A DNA stretch of 64,000 nt from Loki-b32 sp964493385. Lineage in GTDB: Archaea; Asgardarchaeota; Lokiarchaeia; Sigyniarchaeales; SOKP01. The notes below the pieces were generated by a model, which searched no databases, was not told where the DNA came from, and worked only from the letters and a program-made list of their open reading frames with translations. Shown here piece after piece: positions 1-8,302 of this stretch. The position numbers were made by a program, and so were the translations under genes. The stretch is from contig CAZBNW010000001.1 of the NCBI GenBank assembly GCA_964493385.1, forward strand, positions 31,979 to 95,978, given 5' to 3'. The stretch's first letter is position 1; each line of letters opens with the position of its first letter.

Positions 1-1004
1 GGTGGATTAAGTTCTTTGAATTCGTCGGTTTTCGAGATTAGATGTTTTCTAATATCGAAACAAGCATGACATTTTGAAACATAACCTTCCTTTTTTTCTC
101 TGTAACCAAATTTCTCAAATGCAAATTTATAGAGATCTTCTAATTTTCCTTCAATTAAAGCTCGTAAAATTGGATATTCATCAATATTAATTCCTTCATT
201 ACAAAGTGGATCCAAATTTCTGATATTACCCCAAGAAAGCCCTCCACAGTATCCGGGCATATAATTTCCATAATTATCAAAATGACAATGCCAATTCCGT
301 ACCAACTCTGTATGACAATTATCATTAAAAAAGTAATTGATAGGATATTTTTTGTATAAATTTTGAAGGGTGTAGATTGCTCGTCCCATTTTAAATAGCT
401 CTACATTTCTTTTCAAATCGTCCATACTAATTAATTGGAGGTAATTCTCAAGTGGAAGTTTTTCTTTAATATTAAGTTCCTTAAATTGACCAAAATAATA
501 GAGTTGATAAATCATAAAGTTTTCTCGGAATACTTCCATACTTATTCTAATTGCTCTTTCAGTACGTTCAAAGGGTACAAATTCTAGGATAAAAGGATTT
601 ACGCTAATTAGTATACCATTTAATCCTTTTCGTTTTAATTCAACTAGCCTCTCTCTTGTAATAGTATCATTTTTACACCAGTAGCAATTTGTTTCCACAA
701 AGGTTGATGGGATATTTAAAGCATTGCTTATTTCTACTGTCTTTAATAAGATATCGTAATTTAGAAATGGCTCTCCACCAGTAAAATGAATTCCATAATT
801 GAGACTTACATTTTCGGGACCATATGGAGATTCTTGGATTGTATATGATAATTGAGTCAAAATTTCTTCCAAATCTTTTTCACTGATCCAATCACCGCTC
901 CACTTGGGTGATCCGAAATACATACAATGTTTACACTCACCACTACACTTATAAGAGAGGATTAAACCTCCAGAATTAGGAGTAGGAATGCGAAATTTTT
1001 TCAT
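1..1004 (-). CDS. Radical SAM protein, 3' end cut by window edge
   Basis: The frame opens with ATG at 1004 and stays open to the left edge, so the C-terminus is missing. About 15 residues from the start is the cluster motif C-S-G-E-C-K-H-C (CxxxCxxC), which binds the 4Fe-4S cluster that cleaves S-adenosylmethionine. The SAM-contacting G-G-E-P motif follows about 45 residues later. Further on are scattered Cys/His residues (N-W-H-C-H, G-Y-C-G-G, C-H-A-C-F-D) of the kind found in SPASM/Twitch auxiliary-cluster regions. The family includes peptide- and cofactor-modifying enzymes; the substrate cannot be read from this fragment. No ribosome site is evident, consistent with a leaderless message. 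Confidence 0.85.
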   Translation of the reverse strand, partial: MKKFRIPTPNSGGLILSYKCSGECKHCMYFGSPKWSGDWISEKDLEEILTQLSYTIQESPYGPENVSLNYGIHFTGGEPFLNYDILLKTVEISNALNIPSTFVETNCYWCKNDTITRERLVELKRKGLNGILISVNPFILEFVPFERTERAIRISMEVFRENFMIYQLYYFGQFKELNIKEKLPLENYLQLISMDDLKRNVELFKMGRAIYTLQNLYKKYPINYFFNDNCHTELVRNWHCHFDNYGNYMPGYCGGLSWGNIRNLDPLCNEGINIDEYPILRALIEGKLEDLYKFAFEKFGYREKKEGYVSKCHACFDIRKHLISKTDEFKELNP

Positions 1005-1145
1005 TGTGTTAAAAATAATTCATTTAGATTAAAATAAATCAGCTATATTTTGTTTGTCTCCATACTTTATTTATATTATTTTTTAACTGAAAGTTTAAAA
1101 TATTTAACACATTACATTTTAAAAAATATAAAGAGGTATAAATCT

Positions 1146-1340
1146 ATGCCAAATATTACTATAGATGGACCCAAACTCGAAAATTTAGAAGCAAAGCGAA
1201 TGTTAATCAAAGAAATTACTGATGCTATCGAAAAAGCTTATAAACTTCCAAGAGAACATACTGTAATTTTGATTAAAGAAAATTCACCTGAAAATGTAGG
1301 TATTGGTGGAATGCTAATTTCTGATAGAAGAAGAGGTTAA
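1146..1340 (+). CDS. 4-oxalocrotonate tautomerase family protein
   Basis: A 64-residue protein whose mature N-terminus would be Pro after removal of Met; this proline is the catalytic base of the tautomerase superfamily. The sequence continues with the beta-alpha-beta pattern and a Gly-rich C-terminal segment (V-G-I-G-G) typical of 4-OT monomers, which assemble into hexamers. The start at 1146 is chosen over the in-frame upstream ATG at 1050 because it places Pro second and has GAGGT 8 nt upstream. The natural substrate is unknown; small tautomerases of this kind often act on enol or keto acids. Confidence 0.85.
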   Translation: MPNITIDGPKLENLEAKRMLIKEITDAIEKAYKLPREHTVILIKENSPENVGIGGMLISDRRRG

Positions 1341-1392
1341 TTTACAAATAATAAAGAAAAAAGAAAAATAAATTGGTTATTTTAAAGAAAAC

Positions 1393-1959
1393 TTAAAGTT
1401 TAGACCCACAATTAGGACAGAAACTTCCTGTTGCTTCTAATTTATGGCCGCAATAGACACAGAAATTTTTTCCTTCTGTTGGTAAGGGAGCATCTAACTT
1501 TTTAGTTGGTGGAACATATTCAGTTGCTGGTTTGTAGGTTATGGGAGAACCTAATATAATTTCTCCCGTTTCAACATTAAAACTATATTTAACAAGACCT
1601 TTATTTCTCAAATCTAATAGCACACGGAGTAAATCTCTTGACCTCATACCAATTTCCAAGGCAATATGTTCAAGTTTGTAAGTGCCTTGAAAGTTTCTCT
1701 GTGCCAACGCATTCTTAACTACTTGCTTATATTTATAATTTCTATAAAGTTGTTGAAAACCCCCTATAAAAATAAAAAATGCAGGAATAAAGAGCCAATA
1801 GCCCCAAGTATCCAATGATATGAAATCAATGTTATACGCTCTTAAAAATAATGATAAAATTGCCACAAAAAGAAAAACCATAGCACAAGCGAAAGTTCCG
1901 ATGGCAGCTTCGTATTTTTCTTTATAATAATATCTATGTCTATATTTATCTTCACTCAT
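1393..1959 (-). CDS. Membrane protein with winged helix and zinc ribbon
   Basis: About 188 residues. The N-terminus has a charged leader followed by two closely spaced hydrophobic helices (about residues 20-45 and 52-72). A middle region reads as a winged helix (about 85-135), and the C-terminus is a zinc ribbon with paired cysteines C-V-Y-C and C-P-N-C. Membrane-anchored HTH/zinc-ribbon proteins are common in archaea and often act in regulation or membrane signalling; the exact role is unknown. I start at ATG 1959 rather than at the TTG three codons upstream. The 312-bp gap upstream holds the hairpin described separately. Confidence 0.6.
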   Translation of the reverse strand: MSEDKYRHRYYYKEKYEAAIGTFACAMVFLFVAILSLFLRAYNIDFISLDTWGYWLFIPAFFIFIGGFQQLYRNYKYKQVVKNALAQRNFQGTYKLEHIALEIGMRSRDLLRVLLDLRNKGLVKYSFNVETGEIILGSPITYKPATEYVPPTKKLDAPLPTEGKNFCVYCGHKLEATGSFCPNCGSKL

Positions 1960-2112
1960 TTTTATCAATTAAAATTTTGATATTACATTTTATCATGTTT
2001 AAAATAAAAATATATTGTTAATATTTCTTAAATAGTCCAATTTTTATAGAGTTGGATAATAACATTATTTAGCATTTTATAGTGGTATTATAACCTTAAA
2101 ATTAAAATTAAA

Positions 2113-2196
2113 GAGAGAAATTGTGAGAAGAGTTTTTTTCGAAGGGAAACGAGATTAGCGAATGATTTAATTAGAAATTCTTCTCAACATCCTCTC
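2113..2196. other. Candidate structured RNA hairpin in 312-bp gap
   Basis: In the 1960-2271 gap, GAGAG at 2113-2117 pairs with CTCTC at 2192-2196. GAGAAG at 2125-2130 pairs with CTTCTC at 2180-2185, with a few more possible pairs between the two. This gives a long interrupted stem around a loop of about 50 nt. A TATA-like stretch at about 2245-2258 on the minus strand could drive it, or it could be the 3' untranslated part of the NYN gene. No known RNA family is recognised; the rest of the gap shows nothing else. Confidence 0.25.
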
Positions 2197-2271
2197 AAAA
2201 AGGAGAATATTAACCAAAAAAACAATAATTAGTCTTAATTTTTATATTTAAACTCATAACTTTTTAGTTTA

Positions 2272-2787
2272 TTAATATCTAATTTCATCTAATATATTAT
2301 CAATATAATGAACATTATCATATCCTGCTTCATCTATTAGAGCTCGTGATATTGATTTTTTAAAACTCCAAATTTCAATTTCTTTTTTCAATTCTTTCAA
2401 TTTAATTACAATTTCTACGAAATCGGCATCTCCACTCACAAGAATACATTTATCATACGTATCTTCTTCAGCTAATTCTACTATGTCTTTATATATAAAA
2501 ATGTCTACACCCTTCTGTTTTTTTTTGCCAGTTGGAGAAATAATAACGGGTTTTGGTTGAATTACAAATCCTTGAGCTTTTAAATATTTTATAAAATTGA
2601 GTTTTTTTGGTAGAATCTTATCAGGGATTCCCATATACATAAAAATTCCTACTAAGTGTTGATTCTTAGTGAAGATTTCTTTCATTTTTTGATAATTAAT
2701 CCGAATGTTTATTTTTTCGATATTGTGGAAAATATTGGCATGATCTATAAAAATAATAATTCTTTTTTTCTCGAGAATTTGTCGCAC
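2272..2787 (-). CDS. NYN (LabA/PIN-like) domain ribonuclease
   Basis: A 171-residue single-domain protein. The first strand carries F-I-D-H-A-N (Asp15), the middle has a G-V-D-I-F-I-Y-K-D segment (Asp95), and near residue 118 is S-G-D-A-D-F. This is the hallmark D-x-N ... D ... S-G-D-x-D arrangement of the NYN/LabA branch of the PIN fold, whose acidic residues bind Mg2+ for RNA cleavage. Family members are metal-dependent nucleases in RNA processing or regulation. The start is GTG at 2787 with GGGAT about 8 nt upstream. It is monocistronic as far as can be seen. Confidence 0.8.
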   Translation of the reverse strand: MRQILEKKRIIIFIDHANIFHNIEKINIRINYQKMKEIFTKNQHLVGIFMYMGIPDKILPKKLNFIKYLKAQGFVIQPKPVIISPTGKKKQKGVDIFIYKDIVELAEEDTYDKCILVSGDADFVEIVIKLKELKKEIEIWSFKKSISRALIDEAGYDNVHYIDNILDEIRY

Positions 2788-2950
2788 TCTTGAAATCCCT
2801 TTGCTATTTCTTTTATTTAATTTGTATGGAATTCTTAGTACAATAATAATTCTAATATCTAATATAAAAAGACGTATTTTTTTCCAAAATTTAATAATAA
2901 AAAAGTAAAAACAGATTCTATAAATGAGTGATTCAAATTATGTATTAGTT

Positions 2951-3700
2951 TTAAATAGTATTGACTAATTCTCTCAACCAACTTGAATTTACACTCAATC
3001 TCTCATAAACATTTTTATCTCCGAAATCTCCTCTAAATTGATTCTTTTCCATTTTAATAATTCGAATCCTCCATTTTCTTTTATTGATACCAATCCTTAA
3101 CGCTTCTGTCAACTCAATTTCACCTCTTTTAGAAGGTTTAAGGATATTTAAAATCTCAAAAATTTCTTTTGAAAAAATAAAAATTCCACAATTATTAAGG
3201 TTAGATTTAGATTTACCTATTGGTGGTTTTTCAATAATATCAACACAATAATTATCCTTACTATAAATAACTGCTCCTTTATAAGGATCATCGGTATAAT
3301 TAGCTACTAAAATAAAGTCATTCTGTTCTTTTTTAAAAGTAGTAAAAACTTTTTTATATACATTATAGGGTACTAATATATCACCCCAAGTTAAATAAAA
3401 ATGCTCTTCTTCTATTAATTTCTCACATTTTAATAAAGCACTACCTGTACCATTTATATTTTTTTGTACTACATATTCTAACCTGATATTCCATTTTTCT
3501 CCATTTTTAAAGTAGTGCATAATTTGTTCTCTCTTATATCCTACAACTAAAATAAAATCCTTAAAGCCAGCATATATTAAACCGTTTAAAATGTATTCTA
3601 AAAGAGGTTTTCCATGAATAGGTAACATTGATTTTTGATAAGTTTTAGTATAAGGGTGTAGTCTTTTTCCTAATCCTGCACATAACACTATTGCTTTCAA
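2951..3700 (-). CDS. Sugar-phosphate nucleotidyltransferase
   Basis: A 249-residue enzyme with the nucleotidyltransferase signature L-C-A-G-L-G-K-R-L near the start, followed by the K-S-M-L-P-I segment (Lys binds the nucleotide phosphates). W-G-D carries the metal-binding Asp, and E-K-P is in the sugar-binding half. The family transfers NMP from an NTP to a sugar-1-phosphate to make activated sugars for glycans or glycolipids. Glucose-, mannose- and other-specific members cannot be told apart by eye. The start is TTG at 3700 with a GGTG element upstream and a stop three codons before it. A second nucleotidyltransferase lies at 28287-29162. Confidence 0.8.
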   Translation of the reverse strand: MKAIVLCAGLGKRLHPYTKTYQKSMLPIHGKPLLEYILNGLIYAGFKDFILVVGYKREQIMHYFKNGEKWNIRLEYVVQKNINGTGSALLKCEKLIEEEHFYLTWGDILVPYNVYKKVFTTFKKEQNDFILVANYTDDPYKGAVIYSKDNYCVDIIEKPPIGKSKSNLNNCGIFIFSKEIFEILNILKPSKRGEIELTEALRIGINKRKWRIRIIKMEKNQFRGDFGDKNVYERLSVNSSWLRELVNTI

Positions 3701-3899
3701 TAAATCTCAACACCATTACTTGATTTGATTAAGAGTGTTTCATTTCCAGCTACTTCGATTTATTTATAATGAATACTTATATTACTCTGATATCACAGAT
3801 GTATTATAATTCTTTTTTTTTTTCAATAACATAGATCCTTTTAAATTAACAATAGATCTTCATTTTTTTAAAAATACATGATATAAATTCCTGAGATTA

Positions 3900-4649
3900 A
3901 TGATTTGCGACGTTGTCATTATTAAAGACGGATTACCTCTATTTTCAAAGAACTTTTCTAATTCTTCAAATATTAAGAATCTTATTTCTCAAGAAGACAA
4001 TCTCATTATGATATCTGGGTTTTTTTCAGCATTGAATTCTTTTTCGGATTCATTTGATGATTTAGGAACCATTAGTGAATTAAAATTATCAAATAATAAT
4101 CTAAAACTATCTTTTTTAAAAGATTCAAACATCCCAGATTTAATATATCTCGCTACCTTTGACGAAAATTCGGAACTATTAAACGTACAAAGATTTTTAA
4201 AAAAAATGTCTTACATTTTTTTGAAAGAATTCAATATTGATCAAATTTCAAACTGGAATGGGAAGTTAGATTATTTCAAGTCATTTGATGGTATAATTAA
4301 ACCATATCTTGAAGAAGAAAAAAGAAAAAAGGAGGCTCAAGATAATAATAAAGCTTTTGAATTTCTCAATAGTTTTGTGGAAGAAGATATAAAATCAGTT
4401 GAGCCAAGAAACGATACGGAAAATATTGAAGAGGCTCCAGAATACTATCTTTATATTCCCATTTTCACGAGCTCTAAAAAAATTAATCCAAAGTACTATT
4501 TAACAGGAGATAATTCATGTAAAGTTTATGAACAAATAAATGGAAAAAAATCAATAAACCAAATTGCTAATTATTTAAATTTGAATCAAAATCAAGTATA
4601 TAATGTATGCAAAAACCTTATTAAAATGGGATTTATCTCTTTTAGTTAA
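3900..4649 (+). CDS. Longin-like domain protein with C-terminal winged helix
   Basis: The first 120 residues or so show the beta-beta-alpha pattern of the Asgard longin-like family. A first strand with an acidic/glycine turn and P-L-F-S is followed by the long helix I-S-G-F-F-S-A-L-N-S-F, then strand pairs and L-I-Y-L-A-T-F-D. A charged linker leads to a C-terminal winged helix (about 205-249) with I-N-Q-I-A and helix N-Q-N-Q-V-Y. Longin and roadblock folds partner small GTPases in eukaryotic trafficking, so a GTPase-linked regulatory role is possible. The pairing with a DNA-binding-type domain is unusual. The gene runs directly into the CheD-like gene. Confidence 0.6.
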   Translation: MICDVVIIKDGLPLFSKNFSNSSNIKNLISQEDNLIMISGFFSALNSFSDSFDDLGTISELKLSNNNLKLSFLKDSNIPDLIYLATFDENSELLNVQRFLKKMSYIFLKEFNIDQISNWNGKLDYFKSFDGIIKPYLEEEKRKKEAQDNNKAFEFLNSFVEEDIKSVEPRNDTENIEEAPEYYLYIPIFTSSKKINPKYYLTGDNSCKVYEQINGKKSINQIANYLNLNQNQVYNVCKNLIKMGFISFS

Positions 4650-4653
4650 TGCG

Positions 4654-5010
4654 ATGTCGCATATCTCTTTACCCTCATCATCAGCTTCAAAACAGGGTTA
4701 CCATTTACTCTTCCCTTATACATTTGTAGATACCTCAGTTAAAGATTTATATAATAATTTAATATATAATGGAGCTAAAAGCGCAAATATTACTGCTCTG
4801 GTAGTTGGAGGAGCTAAATTATTTTTAGATTATGATATGACATATCAAGAAAATATAGATGCTGTAAAAAAAGAATTAAAAGCAAATAAAATAGAAATTG
4901 AAGCTGAAGACACAGGAGGATTGAGTGAAAGAGCTGTGATTTATGATACGATAAATGATACGCTTTATGTTAAGAAGACTTGGGAGTTTGAATATAGAAA
5001 GATTACCTAG
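4654..5010 (+). CDS. CheD-like protein lacking the catalytic cysteine
   Basis: A 118-residue protein starting at ATG 4654, five bases past the stop of the longin gene. It matches the core of CheD, the chemoreceptor glutamine deamidase: M-S-H-I-S-L-P, then D-T-S-V, V-G-G-A-K-L-F, E-D-T-G-G and the final strand V-K-K-T. CheD normally has about 25 more N-terminal residues with the nucleophile in an L-G-S-C motif. Here that part is absent, and the in-frame upstream extension to 4603 has no equivalent Cys. The His (M-S-H) remains. It may be a non-catalytic binding protein or a truncated relic. It overlaps the convergent GHMP kinase gene by 8 bp. Confidence 0.65.
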   Translation: MSHISLPSSSASKQGYHLLFPYTFVDTSVKDLYNNLIYNGAKSANITALVVGGAKLFLDYDMTYQENIDAVKKELKANKIEIEAEDTGGLSERAVIYDTINDTLYVKKTWEFEYRKIT

Positions 5011-5953
5011 GATATCGAAAAATTTCAAAAATCCAAGCTTTCCCTCCAGCATTATTAATTGCTTGAGCAACTTTTTTTTGGTTTCCAGGTGCAATTGACA
5101 CCATACTACCTCCTCCTCCTGCCCCCATTTGTTTAGCACCTAAAGCACCAGCATCTTTAGCTGCTCTACATAATTTTAAAATTTTTGGTGTATCTGCTTT
5201 TAAAATAGCTTCTTGTTCTTGTTGTTTATCCATTAATTTTCCTAATTTTTTAAAATCTTTTTGTAATATCGAATCCTTTGCTTGATATACGCACGTTTCA
5301 ATTACTTTAAATGCTTTTAATGTAGCAGGATCTTTTTCTTGGATATTTTTTTTTACTCTATTTAATATAATAGATGATTTTCTTTCTTCCATGGAGTCTC
5401 CAACTACTACAGGTAATTCTTCAACATCTAAGTGCTCTACTCTAGGATTCTCATCAGTATGAATGAATACAACACCACCAAATGCCTCTGTATATTGATC
5501 TAGCCTTCCACATTGAATACCAAGGTCATGATTCTCCCCTAAATAAGCAAGTTCCGCAATATCTGCGTTAGACATATTTAGATTTAGGGCTTGATTTAGT
5601 GTTTTAATAAAACCAATTGATAAGGCCGCAGATGTAGACAAACCAGCCCCGATAGGAATATCGGATTTAACATCCAAATAAAATCCAGTTCTAATATGAT
5701 TTTTTAGTCTTTCATATAATACACTCCAATAAGCTAAATCTATATTAAGAGGAGCAAGTTCGCCTAACTTGAATTTTACCCTTTCTTTTGTATTATTGCT
5801 GAAGAATTCGATCATTCCATCTGTTCTTTCTTCATAATTTATTGTCATCATTAAATTTATAGCCATTCCTATGACAGGTTTACCTAATAGGTCTATTTTA
5901 TCCCCCATAAGACAAATTCGACCAGGAACCTTTACAGTAACTTTTGTTTTCAT
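5003..5953 (-). CDS. GHMP-family small-molecule kinase
   Basis: A 316-residue kinase with all three GHMP motifs. The N-terminal P-G-R-I-C-L-M-G-D substrate motif comes first, then the ATP-binding P-I-G-A-G-L-S-T-S-A-A-L loop (about 100-111), and a C-terminal G-A-G-G-G-G-S loop. G-R-L-D-Q-Y in the middle resembles the galactokinase/heptokinase type (G-x-x-D-Q), while archaeal mevalonate kinases usually differ at the first motif. The reaction is ATP-dependent phosphorylation of a sugar or polyol, with the substrate unresolved. The ATG start fits a leaderless message. Confidence 0.8.
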   Translation of the reverse strand: MKTKVTVKVPGRICLMGDKIDLLGKPVIGMAINLMMTINYEERTDGMIEFFSNNTKERVKFKLGELAPLNIDLAYWSVLYERLKNHIRTGFYLDVKSDIPIGAGLSTSAALSIGFIKTLNQALNLNMSNADIAELAYLGENHDLGIQCGRLDQYTEAFGGVVFIHTDENPRVEHLDVEELPVVVGDSMEERKSSIILNRVKKNIQEKDPATLKAFKVIETCVYQAKDSILQKDFKKLGKLMDKQQEQEAILKADTPKILKLCRAAKDAGALGAKQMGAGGGGSMVSIAPGNQKKVAQAINNAGGKAWIFEIFRYPR

Positions 5954-6025
5954 AACATTTGAACTTTTATAATAATATTAGGTACTAAACTTATCGTTCA
6001 AAATAGAATTATGGAAAAGAAAATG

Positions 6026-6331
6026 TTAATGTTGCTTTCTTTTTTGCTGGAGTTTTTTTCTTTTACGCTCTGCGTCGTGAATTTCCTCTTCTAACTCATA
6101 CATTCGTGAATCAGCTTTCCCTTGCAGTTTAAATTGTCCAAAAATTTTGCTTTCTTCTCGTTCGCCTGTTTTTGATACCTTTTCAAAAGATAAATCAATG
6201 GGCAAATCTTGATTTAAGGTTAAATTTATAAAATTAATAAATCCAATATGTTTACTCGGTGCAATATTCATTTTAAGGCTTATTTCTTTTTTTTTCTTTG
6301 TAGTTGTTTTTAAAATAAGGCGTAGTTTCAA
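6026..6331 (-). CDS. Hypothetical charged protein
   Basis: A 101-residue protein I do not recognise. It is lysine-rich at the start, has a central hydrophobic/aromatic stretch around I-G-F-I-N-F-I, and ends in a highly charged helix of the E-E-E-I-H-D-A-E-R-K-R-K type likely to form a coiled coil. Translation probably starts at TTG 6331: a stop lies in frame just upstream and GGAG sits 11 nt before it. It is divergent from the CDP-alcohol transferase gene and may share its promoter region. Confidence 0.5.
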   Translation of the reverse strand: MKLRLILKTTTKKKKEISLKMNIAPSKHIGFINFINLTLNQDLPIDLSFEKVSKTGEREESKIFGQFKLQGKADSRMYELEEEIHDAERKRKKLQQKRKQH

Positions 6332-6424
6332 TGGTTATCAATCTCCTTATTATGTAAATCATTAATTTATATATTTAAAATAAGTGAAAGATATTTTAAT
6401 TTAACCCATAAAACAGTAAAAAAT

Positions 6425-7054
6425 ATGGCTTCTAAATTTAGAGTAAGATATATTTTTAGACCTTTGGTAAATCTAATAGCAAAAGGCTTAATTAGAATTA
6501 GGGTCACACCAGATTTAGCAACTATTATTACGCTTTGTTTTTCTGTCTTAAGTTTTATCTCTTTAGCGTTTTTTCAAAATTTATTATGCTTCTCTATTTT
6601 TGTATTTATGACGGGAATTATGGACGGATGTGATGGAGCAATTGCTCGATTAACTAGTAAATCTACAAAATTTGGAGGCTTTTTTGATTCTTTCATGGAT
6701 AGAATTTCGGAATTTTTCATTTTCTTAGGATTATATATTTATGTCCAAGATCAATTACTATGGAATTGTATTGATATGAAGATGATTATATTCATATCTT
6801 TCTTAGTTTCCATTATGATTAGTTATAGTAGGGCAAGAGCAGAAGTATTTTTTAAGGGTAATTTCGACGTTGGACTCATGGCAAGATCTGAAAGATTGTT
6901 TTATATCGTTATAACTTCTATTATCGGATTTTTTTACGATTTTGTTAATTTATTTTTATTTATCTATATGTGGCTTGTAATAGGAACATTTCTTTTTAGA
7001 ATGATACGTATCTATTTCCTAATAAAAGAGAAGACTAATAAGATAAATGAGTAA
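6425..7054 (+). CDS. CDP-alcohol phosphatidyltransferase
   Basis: A 209-residue membrane enzyme carrying the complete family motif: D67, D70-G71, A74-R75, G84, D88, D92 (DxxDGxxARx8Gx3Dx3D). The Asp residues bind the metal ions used to transfer a phosphoalcohol from a CDP-activated donor. About six hydrophobic helices surround it. In archaea these enzymes make archaetidyl-inositol, -serine or -glycerol phosphate head groups; which one cannot be decided here. The ATG start has no ribosome site and is probably leaderless. Confidence 0.88.
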   Translation: MASKFRVRYIFRPLVNLIAKGLIRIRVTPDLATIITLCFSVLSFISLAFFQNLLCFSIFVFMTGIMDGCDGAIARLTSKSTKFGGFFDSFMDRISEFFIFLGLYIYVQDQLLWNCIDMKMIIFISFLVSIMISYSRARAEVFFKGNFDVGLMARSERLFYIVITSIIGFFYDFVNLFLFIYMWLVIGTFLFRMIRIYFLIKEKTNKINE

Positions 7055-7068
7055 AAATTTTCTCCCGT

Positions 7069-7788
7069 TTACTTTTTAGTTAATTCTATTCTAATTCTAT
7101 CTCCATCCTTTAAATTTAACTTATCTCTTAAATAAGGTGCTGCAATTATTTCAACTATATTTTTCTTATGGTGTGTTCTTTTAATCTTTAATATAGCCGC
7201 GCTTATTTTATTAACTTGATCATCCAAACGAGAAACTATGCAATCATAACAATCTACTGACCCATAAGTCCGTTTTACGCGTCCTTCTTCTTCCTTTTCA
7301 AATCCAGCGATTCTAACAAGTATTCGGGTTTTTAAATTTTCTTCTAATAATTCTTTATTAAGATCACTTAATTGTAGATTTAATGTTCCATAATAAGGTT
7401 TAAATCCTAATTTGTCTCTAAATTGTTCATAATATTCCTTAATTCTAATATAATACCCTCCTTCTCCCATTCCTTCAGTAACTTCACCAACTATTAAGAT
7501 TTCTTCAAGAATTTGTTTTAAATCTTTATACATTGAGAGCATTATATCAGCTCCTTTTTTGGTAATCCTTATTATCTGCTCTTTTCCGACAATTTTTCTT
7601 TGAATCCACCCTATTTCTTCTAATTGATTTATCCTTCTGGAGGCTGTTTGTTGCGATAAATTGAGTATCTTGCCAAATTCAACACTACTTATATGAATAG
7701 CTTTACGACTTCCAATATTTTGACAAAGATGAAAAAGTGCAAACCAATTCGCATAATTATCCGAAGAAATGTCTTCTTTATCTTCCAT
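7069..7788 (-). CDS. ribK: CTP-dependent riboflavin kinase with N-terminal HTH
   Basis: The N-terminal third is a winged helix (S-S-V-E-F-G-K-I-L-N-L-S-Q-Q-T-A-S-R-R). The C-terminal part is the archaeal RibK barrel with G-E-V-T-E-G-M-G-E-G-G-Y-Y and Y-Y-G-T-L-N. RibK converts riboflavin to FMN using CTP, an archaea-specific reaction; fusion to an HTH (also called RbkR) can add repression of riboflavin genes. I start at ATG 7788, which overlaps the end of ribL by 11 bp as expected for translational coupling. An upstream in-frame start at 7827 is less likely. Confidence 0.88.
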   Translation of the reverse strand: MEDKEDISSDNYANWFALFHLCQNIGSRKAIHISSVEFGKILNLSQQTASRRINQLEEIGWIQRKIVGKEQIIRITKKGADIMLSMYKDLKQILEEILIVGEVTEGMGEGGYYIRIKEYYEQFRDKLGFKPYYGTLNLQLSDLNKELLEENLKTRILVRIAGFEKEEEGRVKRTYGSVDCYDCIVSRLDDQVNKISAAILKIKRTHHKKNIVEIIAAPYLRDKLNLKDGDRIRIELTKK

Positions 7789-8245
7789 TATCACAATTTT
7801 TTGATTTATTCTTCCTATATTTTTCAATTATTTTTTGTTTTATTAAACTTGAACTATGTAACTCATACTTATCATAGTAAGTTTCAAGTCTCCTAACTTC
7901 AATATGATTTAATCCTTTTGCTTTGAGTCCATTCTTCAATATATCTACCCCATATTTCTGATCTGGTCCTAGCAAAATAATATCTGGGTTGATTTCTTCT
8001 GCTGTTTTTAGAGTATCGTTGTCACTTCTTCCTAATCTCGCGTCCTTCACATTTTTTATGCTTTTTATGACTTCTAATCTCTGTTCCTGTGGTATTATTG
8101 GAGATCTACCTGAATATAATCTACGATTCTTATCAGTAGCTACGATTATATATACATCTCCTAATTTCGCAGCTTCATTGATAAGGAATATATGCCCAGG
8201 ATGTATCAAATCGAATGTCCCTGCAATAAGTACCTTTTTCCTTAT
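7778..8245 (-). CDS. ribL: Archaeal FAD synthetase (RibL), no standard start codon
   Basis: A cytidylyltransferase-fold enzyme that adenylates FMN to FAD, the step after RibK. The nucleotide-binding motif reads G-T-F-D-L-I-H-P-G-H. It must be included for function, yet no ATG, GTG or TTG lies upstream of it in frame: an in-frame TGA is at 8252-8254 and the only TTG (8209) falls inside the motif. The best start is ATA at 8245, giving M-R-K-K-V-L-I-A-G-T-F-D, a normal beginning for the family. A GATGA element is about 6 nt upstream. AUU at 8227 is the other option. Gene order ribL-ribK implies one operon. Confidence 0.82.
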   Translation of the reverse strand: MRKKVLIAGTFDLIHPGHIFLINEAAKLGDVYIIVATDKNRRLYSGRSPIIPQEQRLEVIKSIKNVKDARLGRSDNDTLKTAEEINPDIILLGPDQKYGVDILKNGLKAKGLNHIEVRRLETYYDKYELHSSSLIKQKIIEKYRKNKSKNCDNGR

Positions 8246-8302
8246 ATTAACTCATCTCATATATAATTTTTTAAATTGATTTTTTCACTCGAATGATTTG
8301 AT

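Noticed and set aside
2113..2196. H/ACA guide RNA
   Set aside because: The stem is followed by neither an ACA box at the right distance on either strand nor a clear kink-turn.
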